The position numbers and the translations under genes are program-made. Below, piece after piece: positions 1 to 5,763 of a stretch of DNA of 8,616 bases. The notes under the pieces are model-generated. The model was not told the origin of the DNA. It made no database searches and saw nothing but the letters and a program-made list of their open reading frames with translations. Position 1 is the first letter of the stretch, and every line of letters starts with the position of its first letter. The DNA is from Actinobacteria bacterium BACL4 MAG-120820-bin23. GTDB taxonomy: Bacteria > Actinomycetota > Actinomycetes > Nanopelagicales > Nanopelagicaceae. The stretch spans positions 1-8,616 of the forward strand of contig LIBD01000030.1 in assembly GCA_001437855.1 (NCBI GenBank). Direction: 5' to 3'.

Positions 1-902
1 GCTGCCACAACATTTTTTGCCACCCATCGCATTGCATAGGCACCCGATCTATCGACTTTTGAAGGGTCTTTTCCAGAAAATGCACCGCCGCCATGCCGAG
101 CCATTCCACCGTAGGTATCCACAATTATTTTTCTACCAGTCAGGCCGGCATCGCCCATTGGTCCACCGATGACAAATCTCCCAGTTGGGTTAATTAAAAC
201 TTTAACATTTTTTGTTTCAATCTCTAGATCCTTTAAAATTGGATCAATTACCTGATCTCTTACTTCTGGCGTCAATTTTCTTTCTAAATTTACATCACTA
301 GAGTGCTGAGTAGAGATGACTATAGTATTTAATGCGATTGCCTTATCGCCAGCGTACTCAATCGTTACCTGTGTTTTACCATCAGGTCTTAAGTAGGAAA
401 GGGTCCCATTCTTCCTTACCTTCGAAAGCTGTAATGAAAGTTTATGCGCAAGCGAAATCGGAAGTGGCATTAGCTCTGGTGTATCAATGCAAGCATAACC
501 AAACATTAATCCTTGATCACCTGCTCCTTGTAAATCCAATGGATCAACTGATTCAGACTTTCTTTTCTCAACAGCCTGATCTACTCCTTGAGCAATATCT
601 GATGATTGCTGCCCGATAGAAATAGATACTCCACAGCTATTTCCATCAAAACCTTTATCAGAAGAGTCATAACCAATCTCTAAAACGGTATCTCTGACTA
701 TATTCATTACATCTGCATACCCATTGGTTGTGACTTCACCGGCAACATGAACTTGCCCCGTAGTAATTAAGGTTTCAACAGCAACTCGGCTTTTAGGATC
801 CTGAGCAAGTAGGGAGTCCAAAATTGCATCGGAAATCTGATCAGCAATTTTGTCTGGATGTCCTTCAGTCACCGATTCTGAGGTGAAAAGCCTATTACTC
901 AT
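1..902 (-). CDS. metK: S-adenosylmethionine synthetase, 3' end missing
   Basis: Makes S-adenosylmethionine from methionine and ATP in the cytoplasm, supplying the main methyl donor. I translated the minus strand from the ATG at 902-900: 300 complete codons are open to the window edge, so roughly the last 100 of the usual ~400 residues are missing. The ATP/methionine motif GHPDK lies at residues 14-18, the GAGDQG loop at 126-131, the stretch INPTGRFVIGGPMGDAGLTG near 237-256, and the glycine-rich signature GGGAFSGKD at 271-279. All expected active-site segments in the visible part look intact. The start overlaps the end of coaBC by 8 bases, with only a weak purine-rich site before it, which suggests coupling to coaBC translation. 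The coaBC-metK order is common in Actinobacteria. Identification is secure; only the C-terminal domain is unseen. Confidence 0.97.
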   Translation of the reverse strand, partial: MSNRLFTSESVTEGHPDKIADQISDAILDSLLAQDPKSRVAVETLITTGQVHVAGEVTTNGYADVMNIVRDTVLEIGYDSSDKGFDGNSCGVSISIGQQSSDIAQGVDQAVEKRKSESVDPLDLQGAGDQGLMFGYACIDTPELMPLPISLAHKLSLQLSKVRKNGTLSYLRPDGKTQVTIEYAGDKAIALNTIVISTQHSSDVNLERKLTPEVRDQVIDPILKDLEIETKNVKVLINPTGRFVIGGPMGDAGLTGRKIIVDTYGGMARHGGGAFSGKDPSKVDRSGAYAMRWVAKNVVA

Positions 903-2106
903 GTGCTAACTCTAACCGAGAGCACATTTGATCAAGCAATATATCTGAAAGTGTCTGTTTAGAAATCCTTGGAACTCTGATCAAATCTTGATTCCTACCA
1001 ATTATAAAGCCTTCGGTAGAATCACTGCCAAAAATTGCACCACTTGTCACATCATTAACATAAATCATGTCCAAGTACTTGCCATCTAATTTTTTTTGTC
1101 CTGCAGCAATTAAATCTGATTCTCCCTTGCTTGTTTCTGCAGCAAAACCAACAATTACTTGGTCCTTACGTTTAGCCTGAGAGAGCTTTTGTAAAATATC
1201 TTGATTTGCCTCTAAATTTATTGAATCTAATCCTGATTTTTTAATCTTTGTGTCGGAGTAATTCCTAACTTTTGCATCTGCAACTGCCGCACTCATTATT
1301 AGGGCGTCGGAATGAGCGAACTCTACATTTAGTACCGCCGCCATCTCATCTGCAGTCTGAACATATGTAGTAATAACGCCTTCTATAATCGGCAGGTCCG
1401 TATTGGCTGCCACCAGATGAACTTGAGCTCCTCGACTTGCAGCAGCTTCAGCTATGGCAAACCCTTGTTTACCTGATGATCTATTTCCGATGTATCTAAC
1501 TGGATCAATTGGTTCTCGGGTTCCACCTGCAGTTACCAAAATTTTATATCCCTTTAGATCTGTACTTAAACTTGTTTGAGCATAAATTGAAGAAATTATT
1601 TTTGAAACCTCAGGGTATCTACCTAAACCAAAATCAGCACCAGTCATACGTCCTTCGTCTGGCTCAATAACTATAAATCCTCTTCTTTTCAAAATTTCAA
1701 TGTTCTCAACTGTGGCCGGATTGCTCCACATCTCAGGATGCATTGCTGGAACTAAAAATTTAATCCCAGTAGAGGCTAAGACAATGTTAGTCAGTAGATC
1801 GTCTGCCATACCGGCTGAAATTTTTGCAATGATGTCAGCTGTAGCAGGGGCTATAACTACCAAATCATTCTCTTTAGCCATTGAAATATGTGGCACATTT
1901 TCAACTTCTGTCCAAAACTCTGTAACAACCTTACGTCCAGATAGAGCTTCCCATGTTGCTTTACCTACAAAATTTAAACTGGCTGAAGTCGGTACCACAT
2001 CTACAATAAATCCCTCATCTTGTAATCTTCTTAACAACTCACAAGATTTATAGGCAGAGATGCCAGCCGAAACTCCAAGTAAAAGCTTACGACCACGGGG
2101 AAACAT
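895..2106 (-). CDS. coaBC: bifunctional phosphopantothenoylcysteine decarboxylase / phosphopantothenate-cysteine ligase
   Basis: Two consecutive steps of coenzyme A synthesis: CoaB joins 4'-phosphopantothenate to cysteine using CTP, and CoaC (FMN) decarboxylates the product to 4'-phosphopantetheine. The protein has 403 residues, the usual full length. The N-terminal flavoprotein CoaC half (about 5-175) shows a VSAGISAYK opening, the catalytic His73 in VPHI and a PAMHPEMW motif at 120-127. The CoaB half (about 186-400) shows GGTREPIDPVRYIGNRSSGKQG at 194-215, AAVADAKV at 273-280 and the KIKK lysines at 287-290. PAMH in place of the enterobacterial PAMN, and no cysteine in the clamp (TGAD at 155-158), agree with what I recall of actinobacterial homologues. 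The ATG at 2106 lies 9 bases after the rpoZ stop with no clear ribosome site; the segment between is U-rich in the transcript. The end overlaps metK by 8 bases. Confidence 0.96.
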   Translation of the reverse strand: MFPRGRKLLLGVSAGISAYKSCELLRRLQDEGFIVDVVPTSASLNFVGKATWEALSGRKVVTEFWTEVENVPHISMAKENDLVVIAPATADIIAKISAGMADDLLTNIVLASTGIKFLVPAMHPEMWSNPATVENIEILKRRGFIVIEPDEGRMTGADFGLGRYPEVSKIISSIYAQTSLSTDLKGYKILVTAGGTREPIDPVRYIGNRSSGKQGFAIAEAAASRGAQVHLVAANTDLPIIEGVITTYVQTADEMAAVLNVEFAHSDALIMSAAVADAKVRNYSDTKIKKSGLDSINLEANQDILQKLSQAKRKDQVIVGFAAETSKGESDLIAAGQKKLDGKYLDMIYVNDVTSGAIFGSDSTEGFIIGRNQDLIRVPRISKQTLSDILLDQMCSRLELAHE

Positions 2107-2110
2107 GGCT

Positions 2111-2138
2111 AAAAATTAGCTAGCTGTATCAGCTGGCT
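2111..2138 (-). terminator. terminator-like hairpin at the rpoZ stop codon
   Basis: In the transcript, arms AGCCAGCTG (2138-2130) and CAGCTAGCT (2126-2118) can pair with one C-A mismatch around an ATA loop. After AA comes a run of five T at 2115-2111. The hairpin covers the last codons of rpoZ and reaches its TAA stop; coaBC starts only a few bases later. The stem is short and the T run modest, and the genes on both sides look like one operon, so this would at most attenuate transcription into coaBC-metK. It could also be chance. Seen directly in the sequence; the function is inference. Confidence 0.3.
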
Positions 2139-2394
2139 TTGGTTCTAAATTCTCTATAGTTAATAGGCCTTCATTAATTTCACGCAAAGCAATCGACAAC
2201 GGCTTCTCGTGAACATAAGTTTCTACAAGTGGCCCAACATATTCCAATAAACCTTCGCCCAGCTGCGAGTAATAAGCATTGATTTGTCGAGCACGCTTAG
2301 CTGCGTAGAGAACTAAACTATATTTTGAGCCAGCTTTATCTAACAAAGCATCAATTGGTGGATTAGTAATTCCGTCTAATGCTTGGTTACTCAT
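2116..2394 (-). CDS. rpoZ: DNA-directed RNA polymerase omega subunit
   Basis: Small subunit that binds the beta-prime subunit and helps assemble and stabilise RNA polymerase. The protein has 92 residues, close to the family's usual length in Actinobacteria. The conserved N-terminal core NPPIDALLDKAGSKYSLVLY starts at residue 11 and continues into AAKRARQINAYY (31-42). The second conserved block KPLSIALREINEG (64-76) is also present. The tail after residue 80 is acidic and proline-containing, with no recognised domain. The ATG at 2394 has the clearest ribosome site in the window, AAAGGGG at 2406-2400 five bases upstream. It lies 18 bases after the gmk stop, the largest gap between genes here. 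The position between gmk and coaBC is the standard actinobacterial context. Confidence 0.97.
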   Translation of the reverse strand: MSNQALDGITNPPIDALLDKAGSKYSLVLYAAKRARQINAYYSQLGEGLLEYVGPLVETYVHEKPLSIALREINEGLLTIENLEPKPADTAS

Positions 2395-2399
2395 CTTGG

Positions 2400-2406
2400 C
2401 CCCTTT
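2400..2406 (-). promoter_or_regulatory. ribosome binding site of rpoZ
   Basis: AAAGGGG on the minus strand, followed by the five-base spacer CCAAG and the rpoZ ATG at 2394-2392. It is the strongest Shine-Dalgarno match in the window and fixes the rpoZ start. It fills most of the 18-base gap after gmk, so no separate promoter fits in the gap itself; any rpoZ promoter would have to lie inside gmk. Confidence 0.75.
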
Positions 2407-2412
2407 AATTAA

Positions 2413-3279
2413 CTAGCGAAGGGCTAAAGATACCAGTTCTGATACCGACCGCTCTACCTCATGATTTACCACAACATAATCGAATTCGGCTGCAGCCGAA
2501 AGCTCCTCTTTTGCTCTATCTAGGCGAGCCTGAGTGGAGTGCTCGGACTCAGTACCCCGATTAATAAGTCTGATTTTCAACTCTTCCCAGTTGGGTGGTT
2601 CAATGAAAATAAATATTGCATCCTTTGAATTTTTCCGCACTTGTCTAGCGCCATTTAGTTCTATTTCAAGGATTACATTCTTTCCATTACTAAGTGCTTC
2701 GAAAACTGGTGTTTTGGGTGTGCCGTATCTGGCTCCAGCAAACTCTGCCCATTCTAAAAATTCATTATTTGTAACCATCTCTGCGAATTTTTCACCAGTA
2801 ACAAAATGGTAGGACTCTCCATCTTTTTCCCCTGGTCGAATAGGTCTGGTAGTAACAGAAACTGAGATCCAAAATCTATTATCTGAACGAAGGTGGTTTG
2901 TTATCGTGCTTTTTCCGACACCGCTTGGACCTGAAACAACAAGTAATTTTCCAGTCTTAGGAGAATTTTTCATTAGCAAAAACTCCTGTCGTAGTAGCTC
3001 AAGTTGCCTGTGTCCAACACCGCCGATTCTACGCGATGGTGAGATCTTTGTTCTTTCCAGGATTAACTCTGCGCGCACTTTGCCGATTCCTGGTACCGAT
3101 TGCAATAGATCTACTAACTTCATACGAGAAATAGATTTACGCGTATCGCTGAACAGGTCAAAGAAATACAATTTTCCATTGGTAACCTGATCTTTCACTT
3201 CAGCTCGCTCCTGGCGTGCCTCCACTGCCTTTCGGCCAGCCTTACGGCGGAATCTATTACTTATCTTGGGTGGCTGCAT
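2413..3279 (-). CDS. gmk: mIHF-like DNA-binding domain fused in frame to guanylate kinase
   Basis: A single open frame of 288 residues with two recognisable parts. Residues 1-100 match actinobacterial integration host factor (mIHF). Residues 103-288 (186 residues) are a complete guanylate kinase, which phosphorylates GMP to GDP with ATP. The kinase shows the P-loop GPSGVGKS at 117-124, the GMP-binding TTRPIRPGEKDGESYHF region, EFAGARYGT, LEIELNGARQV, the lid segment LINRGTESE with following arginines, and a C-terminal DYVVVNHE. I chose the ATG at 3279 because it overlaps the pyrF stop (TAATG) and the mIHF similarity begins there; the frame is open upstream to an ATG at 3342, but that part lies inside pyrF and is not mIHF-like. 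In mycobacteria and Streptomyces the two are separate adjacent genes, so the fusion is unusual. A one-base indel at the junction would split it. The kinase assignment is secure; the single-polypeptide status is not. Confidence 0.85.
   Translation of the reverse strand: MQPPKISNRFRRKAGRKAVEARQERAEVKDQVTNGKLYFFDLFSDTRKSISRMKLVDLLQSVPGIGKVRAELILERTKISPSRRIGGVGHRQLELLRQEFLLMKNSPKTGKLLVVSGPSGVGKSTITNHLRSDNRFWISVSVTTRPIRPGEKDGESYHFVTGEKFAEMVTNNEFLEWAEFAGARYGTPKTPVFEALSNGKNVILEIELNGARQVRKNSKDAIFIFIEPPNWEELKIRLINRGTESEHSTQARLDRAKEELSAAAEFDYVVVNHEVERSVSELVSLALR
2971..2987 (-). promoter_or_regulatory. internal ribosome site and ATG for stand-alone Gmk
   Basis: AGGAG at 2987-2983 sits nine bases before an in-frame ATG at 2973-2971, exactly where the guanylate kinase domain begins (MKNSPKTGKLLVVSG). 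It could yield a separate 186-residue Gmk alongside, or instead of, the fused product. An out-of-frame TAA at 2975-2973 overlaps this ATG as TAATG, the same form as the pyrF/mIHF junction. Initiation here is inference from the motif. Confidence 0.55.
2977..3279 (-). other. mihF: mIHF (actinobacterial integration host factor) domain
   Basis: Nucleoid-associated, helix-rich DNA-binding domain specific to Actinobacteria; the mycobacterial form is essential and compacts DNA. Here it forms residues 1 to about 101 of the fused frame. Visible hallmarks are the basic helix KAVEARQERAEVK (17-29), the segment SRMKLVDLLQSVPGIGKVRA (51-70) with its helix-hairpin-helix-like PGIGKVRA core, and SPSRRIGGVG (80-89), followed by a helix ending RQEF. 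The length matches the short, roughly 100-residue form of the family. In mycobacterial mIHF I recall a third arginine in the SRRVRG loop; here that position is glycine (residue 86). It would be an independent gene if the T5 run at 2978-2982 were one base shorter. Confidence 0.88.
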
Positions 3280-3971
3280 TAAGCTAATGAATTCAAAATT
3301 AGTTCGATCTTTTTTTGCATTGCCTTGCCATTGCCATCCCATAACTGGGTGATAGATCGTCCGATAACCACAAAATTAGCACCTGCTGATATTGCCTCTT
3401 TAGGCGACATTACTCGAACTTGATCACCAAGATCATCCCCTGGAACTCGCACACCAGGTGTTATCAGAATTGCAGAATTTGATAAGTCTCTTAAGGTAGC
3501 TACTTCAAACGGTGAGCAGACTAAAGATGTCGCCCCGGCAGCTAGTGCAAGTTTGGCCCAGTTTTTTGAAGTCTCTTCAATATTTTGGCTTTGACCAAGA
3601 GCTGAGAAACCTTCTTCAGAAAATGATGTAAGGACAGTAACTGCAGTAATCGAACCATTAGGTAAGGCATCTTTTGCTGCAGTAATCATTTTGCTACCAC
3701 CTGAGGCATGTACTGTGAGAAATTTTGGCTTTAACTCTGCAACAGACTCTACGGCACCTTTTACTGTATTTGGTATGTCATATAACTTTAAATCTAGGAA
3801 CAGTTCAAAATCGGCCACTGTTCGTAATTTTCTTATTCCATCTACTCCATTTCGCAAGAAGAACTCAAGACCAACTTTATAATGATCTATAAACTCATTT
3901 GAAGATTTAATCCAACTTTCTGCCTGTGATAGATCTTTGGTATCTAGGGCCAATATAACTGGTGAACTCAT
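3279..3971 (-). CDS. pyrF: orotidine 5'-phosphate decarboxylase, type I family
   Basis: Last step of UMP synthesis: decarboxylates OMP to UMP without cofactor. The protein has 230 residues, the length of the short type I (E. coli/Bacillus) family. Asp10 lies in the first strand (ILALD), Lys32 in YKVG, and the catalytic D-x-K-x-x-D set is D60-L-K62-L-Y-D65 followed by IPNTV. The C-terminal phosphate-binding part is TPGVRVPGDDLGDQVR and ANFVVIGRSITQ. The frame also has a TTG at 3974, but I chose the ATG at 3971: it overlaps the pyrD stop as TGATG and has AGGGGAG at 3982-3976. Its TAA stop overlaps the mIHF ATG by one base. Mycobacterial and Streptomyces PyrF are, to my knowledge, of the longer type II, so this family differs from many actinobacterial relatives. 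A slippery heptamer lies near the 3' end. Confidence 0.96.
   Translation of the reverse strand: MSSPVILALDTKDLSQAESWIKSSNEFIDHYKVGLEFFLRNGVDGIRKLRTVADFELFLDLKLYDIPNTVKGAVESVAELKPKFLTVHASGGSKMITAAKDALPNGSITAVTVLTSFSEEGFSALGQSQNIEETSKNWAKLALAAGATSLVCSPFEVATLRDLSNSAILITPGVRVPGDDLGDQVRVMSPKEAISAGANFVVIGRSITQLWDGNGKAMQKKIELILNSLA
3309..3315 (-). other. A AAA AAG slippery heptamer near the pyrF 3' end
   Basis: The pyrF codons CAA AAA AAG (3317-3309, within a run of seven A) form the dnaX-type heptamer A AAA AAG in the zero frame. A -1 shift would continue as GAT CGA ACT, which is the mIHF-Gmk frame and is open through its ATG at 3279. An AAGG lies a few bases upstream, and a weak CTAAT/ATTAG stem can form downstream. 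The sequence is certain; use as a frameshift site is speculative, since Lys-Lys codons make this heptamer common in AT-rich genes. Confidence 0.25.
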
Positions 3972-4903
3972 CAAACTCCCCTATGTGCAAATCCAATAGC
4001 ATCTCTGAAATCTTTAAAGCCGCGTTCTATAAGCAAATCTGATAACTGATTCTTTACAAGCATAGCGGCATTAGGATTACCAAAACTAGCAGTTCCAATT
4101 GAAACGGCACTCGCTCCAGCCAAAATTAATTCCAAAGCATCACGTCCTGTTGAAACTCCTCCCATGCCCACTATAGGAATATTTGGAAATGCTTGATGCA
4201 CTTGATAAATAGCACGTACGGCCACTGGCCTAATTGCTGGGCCAGATAGCCCCCCTGTTTTACCTGCTAATTTTGGTTTCATAGTATTCACATCGATTAC
4301 CATGCCTAGCAGTGTATTAATAAGTGCTAATCCATCAACACCAGCATTTACCACTGATTTAGCTATTTCTACTATGTCTGTCACATCCGGTGAAAGCTTT
4401 GCAACTATAGGAAGCTCACCACCAATATTCCTTCTTACTGCTTCTATTACTGCAACTGATGTATCTGGATGACAAGCAAATACTTGGCCTCTATTTTCAA
4501 CGTTAGGACAGGAAATATTAACCTCGACTGCGCTAATTCCAGAGACCGCACGTAAGCGTCTTGAAAGCACACCATATTCTTCAACTGTTTCACCAGCAAT
4601 GGAAACAATTACCTTTACCTTTTGATCAACTAACCAGGGGATATCATTTTCTAGAAAGGCATCAATTCCAGGCCCTTGTAATCCAATTGAATTTAGCATT
4701 CCACTTGGAGTTTCTGCCATTCTGGGAGTATTGCGACCTGTTCTAGGTTTAGTCATAATCGACTTCGTAACTATTGCGCCAAGATCGGTTAGTGGAAAAA
4801 ACTGAGAAAGCTCCTGGCCAGAACTAGCACAGCCACTAGCGGTAAATATTGGATTAGAAAACCTTTTGCTACCAATTTTTGTGGAGTAATCCAAAGTTGT
4901 CAT
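3971..4903 (-). CDS. pyrD: dihydroorotate dehydrogenase, class 1B catalytic subunit
   Basis: Oxidises dihydroorotate to orotate with FMN; in class 1B enzymes electrons pass through the partner PyrK to NAD+. The protein has 310 residues, normal for the class. Visible motifs are FSNPIFTASGC (15-25), NSIGLQGPG (71-79), the catalytic cysteine Cys132 in NISCPN (129-134), Lys169 in VAKLSPD, NTLLGMVID and GGLSGPAIRP (typical of class 1B), and the FMN phosphate loops GMGGVSTG (247-253) and SIGTA (268-272). Cysteine rather than serine as the base marks class 1, and the adjacent pyrK supports 1B. There is no N-terminal membrane extension of the kind seen in class 2 enzymes. The start overlaps the pyrK stop by four bases (ATGA) with little ribosome-site signal, so translation is probably coupled. 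The end overlaps pyrF by one base. Confidence 0.97.
   Translation of the reverse strand: MTTLDYSTKIGSKRFSNPIFTASGCASSGQELSQFFPLTDLGAIVTKSIMTKPRTGRNTPRMAETPSGMLNSIGLQGPGIDAFLENDIPWLVDQKVKVIVSIAGETVEEYGVLSRRLRAVSGISAVEVNISCPNVENRGQVFACHPDTSVAVIEAVRRNIGGELPIVAKLSPDVTDIVEIAKSVVNAGVDGLALINTLLGMVIDVNTMKPKLAGKTGGLSGPAIRPVAVRAIYQVHQAFPNIPIVGMGGVSTGRDALELILAGASAVSIGTASFGNPNAAMLVKNQLSDLLIERGFKDFRDAIGFAHRGV
3976..3982 (-). promoter_or_regulatory. ribosome binding site deciding the pyrF start
   Basis: AGGGGAG on the minus strand, within the last codons of pyrD, four bases before the ATG at 3971-3969. It favours this ATG over the TTG at 3974-3972, which would leave a one-base spacer. Confidence 0.6.
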
Positions 4904-5763
4904 GAGTGGAGTAAATCCGTAACCGTTTTTTTATCCCAGATAATTTCAGCTGCATCCATTACAGGACCATCAATGCATGTTCGAACCATTTTAATTCCAC
5001 TTTCATACTTGATCGGAACTACACAAGTCATACATACGCCAATACCACAAGCCATAGATTCTTCTACAGAGCATTGATGGGCAATATCAAAATCCTCTGC
5101 AATTTTTGCAATGGCTGACAACATTCCCATTGGCCCACAAGAATAAATTACCTCTGTCTTATACTCCCTGATTAACCTAGGAATCGCTTCGCTAATTTGT
5201 CCATGTATACCTGCACTTCCATCATCTGTAGTTAGCGTTAGCGAAGAAACGCTTCGTTTTCCTTCAAGCGGTGCAAAAATTTTAGCTGCCGTACTAGCTC
5301 CCAAAACCATATCAACTCTGCAGCCTCTGTTTTTCAGTAACTCGGCCAAGGCAAATAACGGTGCTGACCCATATCCTCCACCGATTAGCATTGCATTTGC
5401 ATTGCTACTTGGAACACCAAATGCAGTTCCTAATGGGCCAATCAGATCCACGAATTCGCCAACCGTTCGAGAGCACAACCAAGTACTTCCTTGGCCATGA
5501 GGAGCAATGACAAGTTCGATGCTTCCGCCCATTGGACCTTTATCAATTGCTCGATAAACCGCAAACGCTCTACGAAGTATGTGGGCGGACTGACTATCAC
5601 CTATTGCAATTGCAACAAAATTTCCCGGCCTTGAATTTGCTGCCATCTCACCAACCGCAAAAACCATATGATGATACGGTCCAAACTTTTTGTTACTAAT
5701 TACCTCTGCAGAGATTTGTACTGCAGATTTATTTATTCGATGAGGTATCACTTCTTCATCCAT
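4900..5763 (-). CDS. pyrK: dihydroorotate dehydrogenase electron transfer subunit (FAD, 2Fe-2S)
   Basis: Partner of class 1B PyrD; carries FAD and a 2Fe-2S cluster and passes electrons from the PyrD FMN to NAD+. The protein has 287 residues, slightly longer than typical. A ferredoxin-reductase-like FAD barrel (about 15-110) includes PGNFVAI and LRRAFAV (63-69), where other homologues have RPFSI. The NAD-binding part has MLIGGGYGSAPL (125-136) and IYSCGPMGML (206-215). The C-terminal cluster cysteines are C239, C244, C247 (ACGIGVCMTC) and C263 (RTCIDGPVM), the expected PyrK spacing. The ATG at 5763 overlaps carB by 16 bases; a GTG at 5751 overlapping the carB stop (GTGA) is an alternative start giving a protein four residues shorter, and neither has a well-placed ribosome site. 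Its stop overlaps pyrD. Confidence 0.95.
   Translation of the reverse strand: MDEEVIPHRINKSAVQISAEVISNKKFGPYHHMVFAVGEMAANSRPGNFVAIAIGDSQSAHILRRAFAVYRAIDKGPMGGSIELVIAPHGQGSTWLCSRTVGEFVDLIGPLGTAFGVPSSNANAMLIGGGYGSAPLFALAELLKNRGCRVDMVLGASTAAKIFAPLEGKRSVSSLTLTTDDGSAGIHGQISEAIPRLIREYKTEVIYSCGPMGMLSAIAKIAEDFDIAHQCSVEESMACGIGVCMTCVVPIKYESGIKMVRTCIDGPVMDAAEIIWDKKTVTDLLHS

Noticed and set aside
332..619. Plus-strand open frame of 95 codons
   Set aside because: It lies antisense within metK, whose minus-strand frame carries all the family motifs; the plus-strand translation resembles no family.
1700..2053. Plus-strand open frame of 117 codons
   Set aside because: Antisense shadow of coaBC with no recognisable domain or ribosome site.
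2401..2423. CCCTT/AAGGG pairing that could hide the rpoZ ribosome site
   Set aside because: Only five base pairs with a 13-base loop; too weak to separate from chance without comparative data.
3280..3342. Longer start for the mIHF-Gmk frame at the ATG at 3342
   Set aside because: The extra 21 residues lie inside the pyrF coding region, have no mIHF similarity and no clear ribosome site; the ATG at 3279 overlaps the pyrF stop and begins the family-like sequence.
3972..3974. TTG start for pyrF
   Set aside because: It adds a single residue, and the ATG immediately after it has better spacing from AGGGGAG and forms the TGATG overlap with pyrD.
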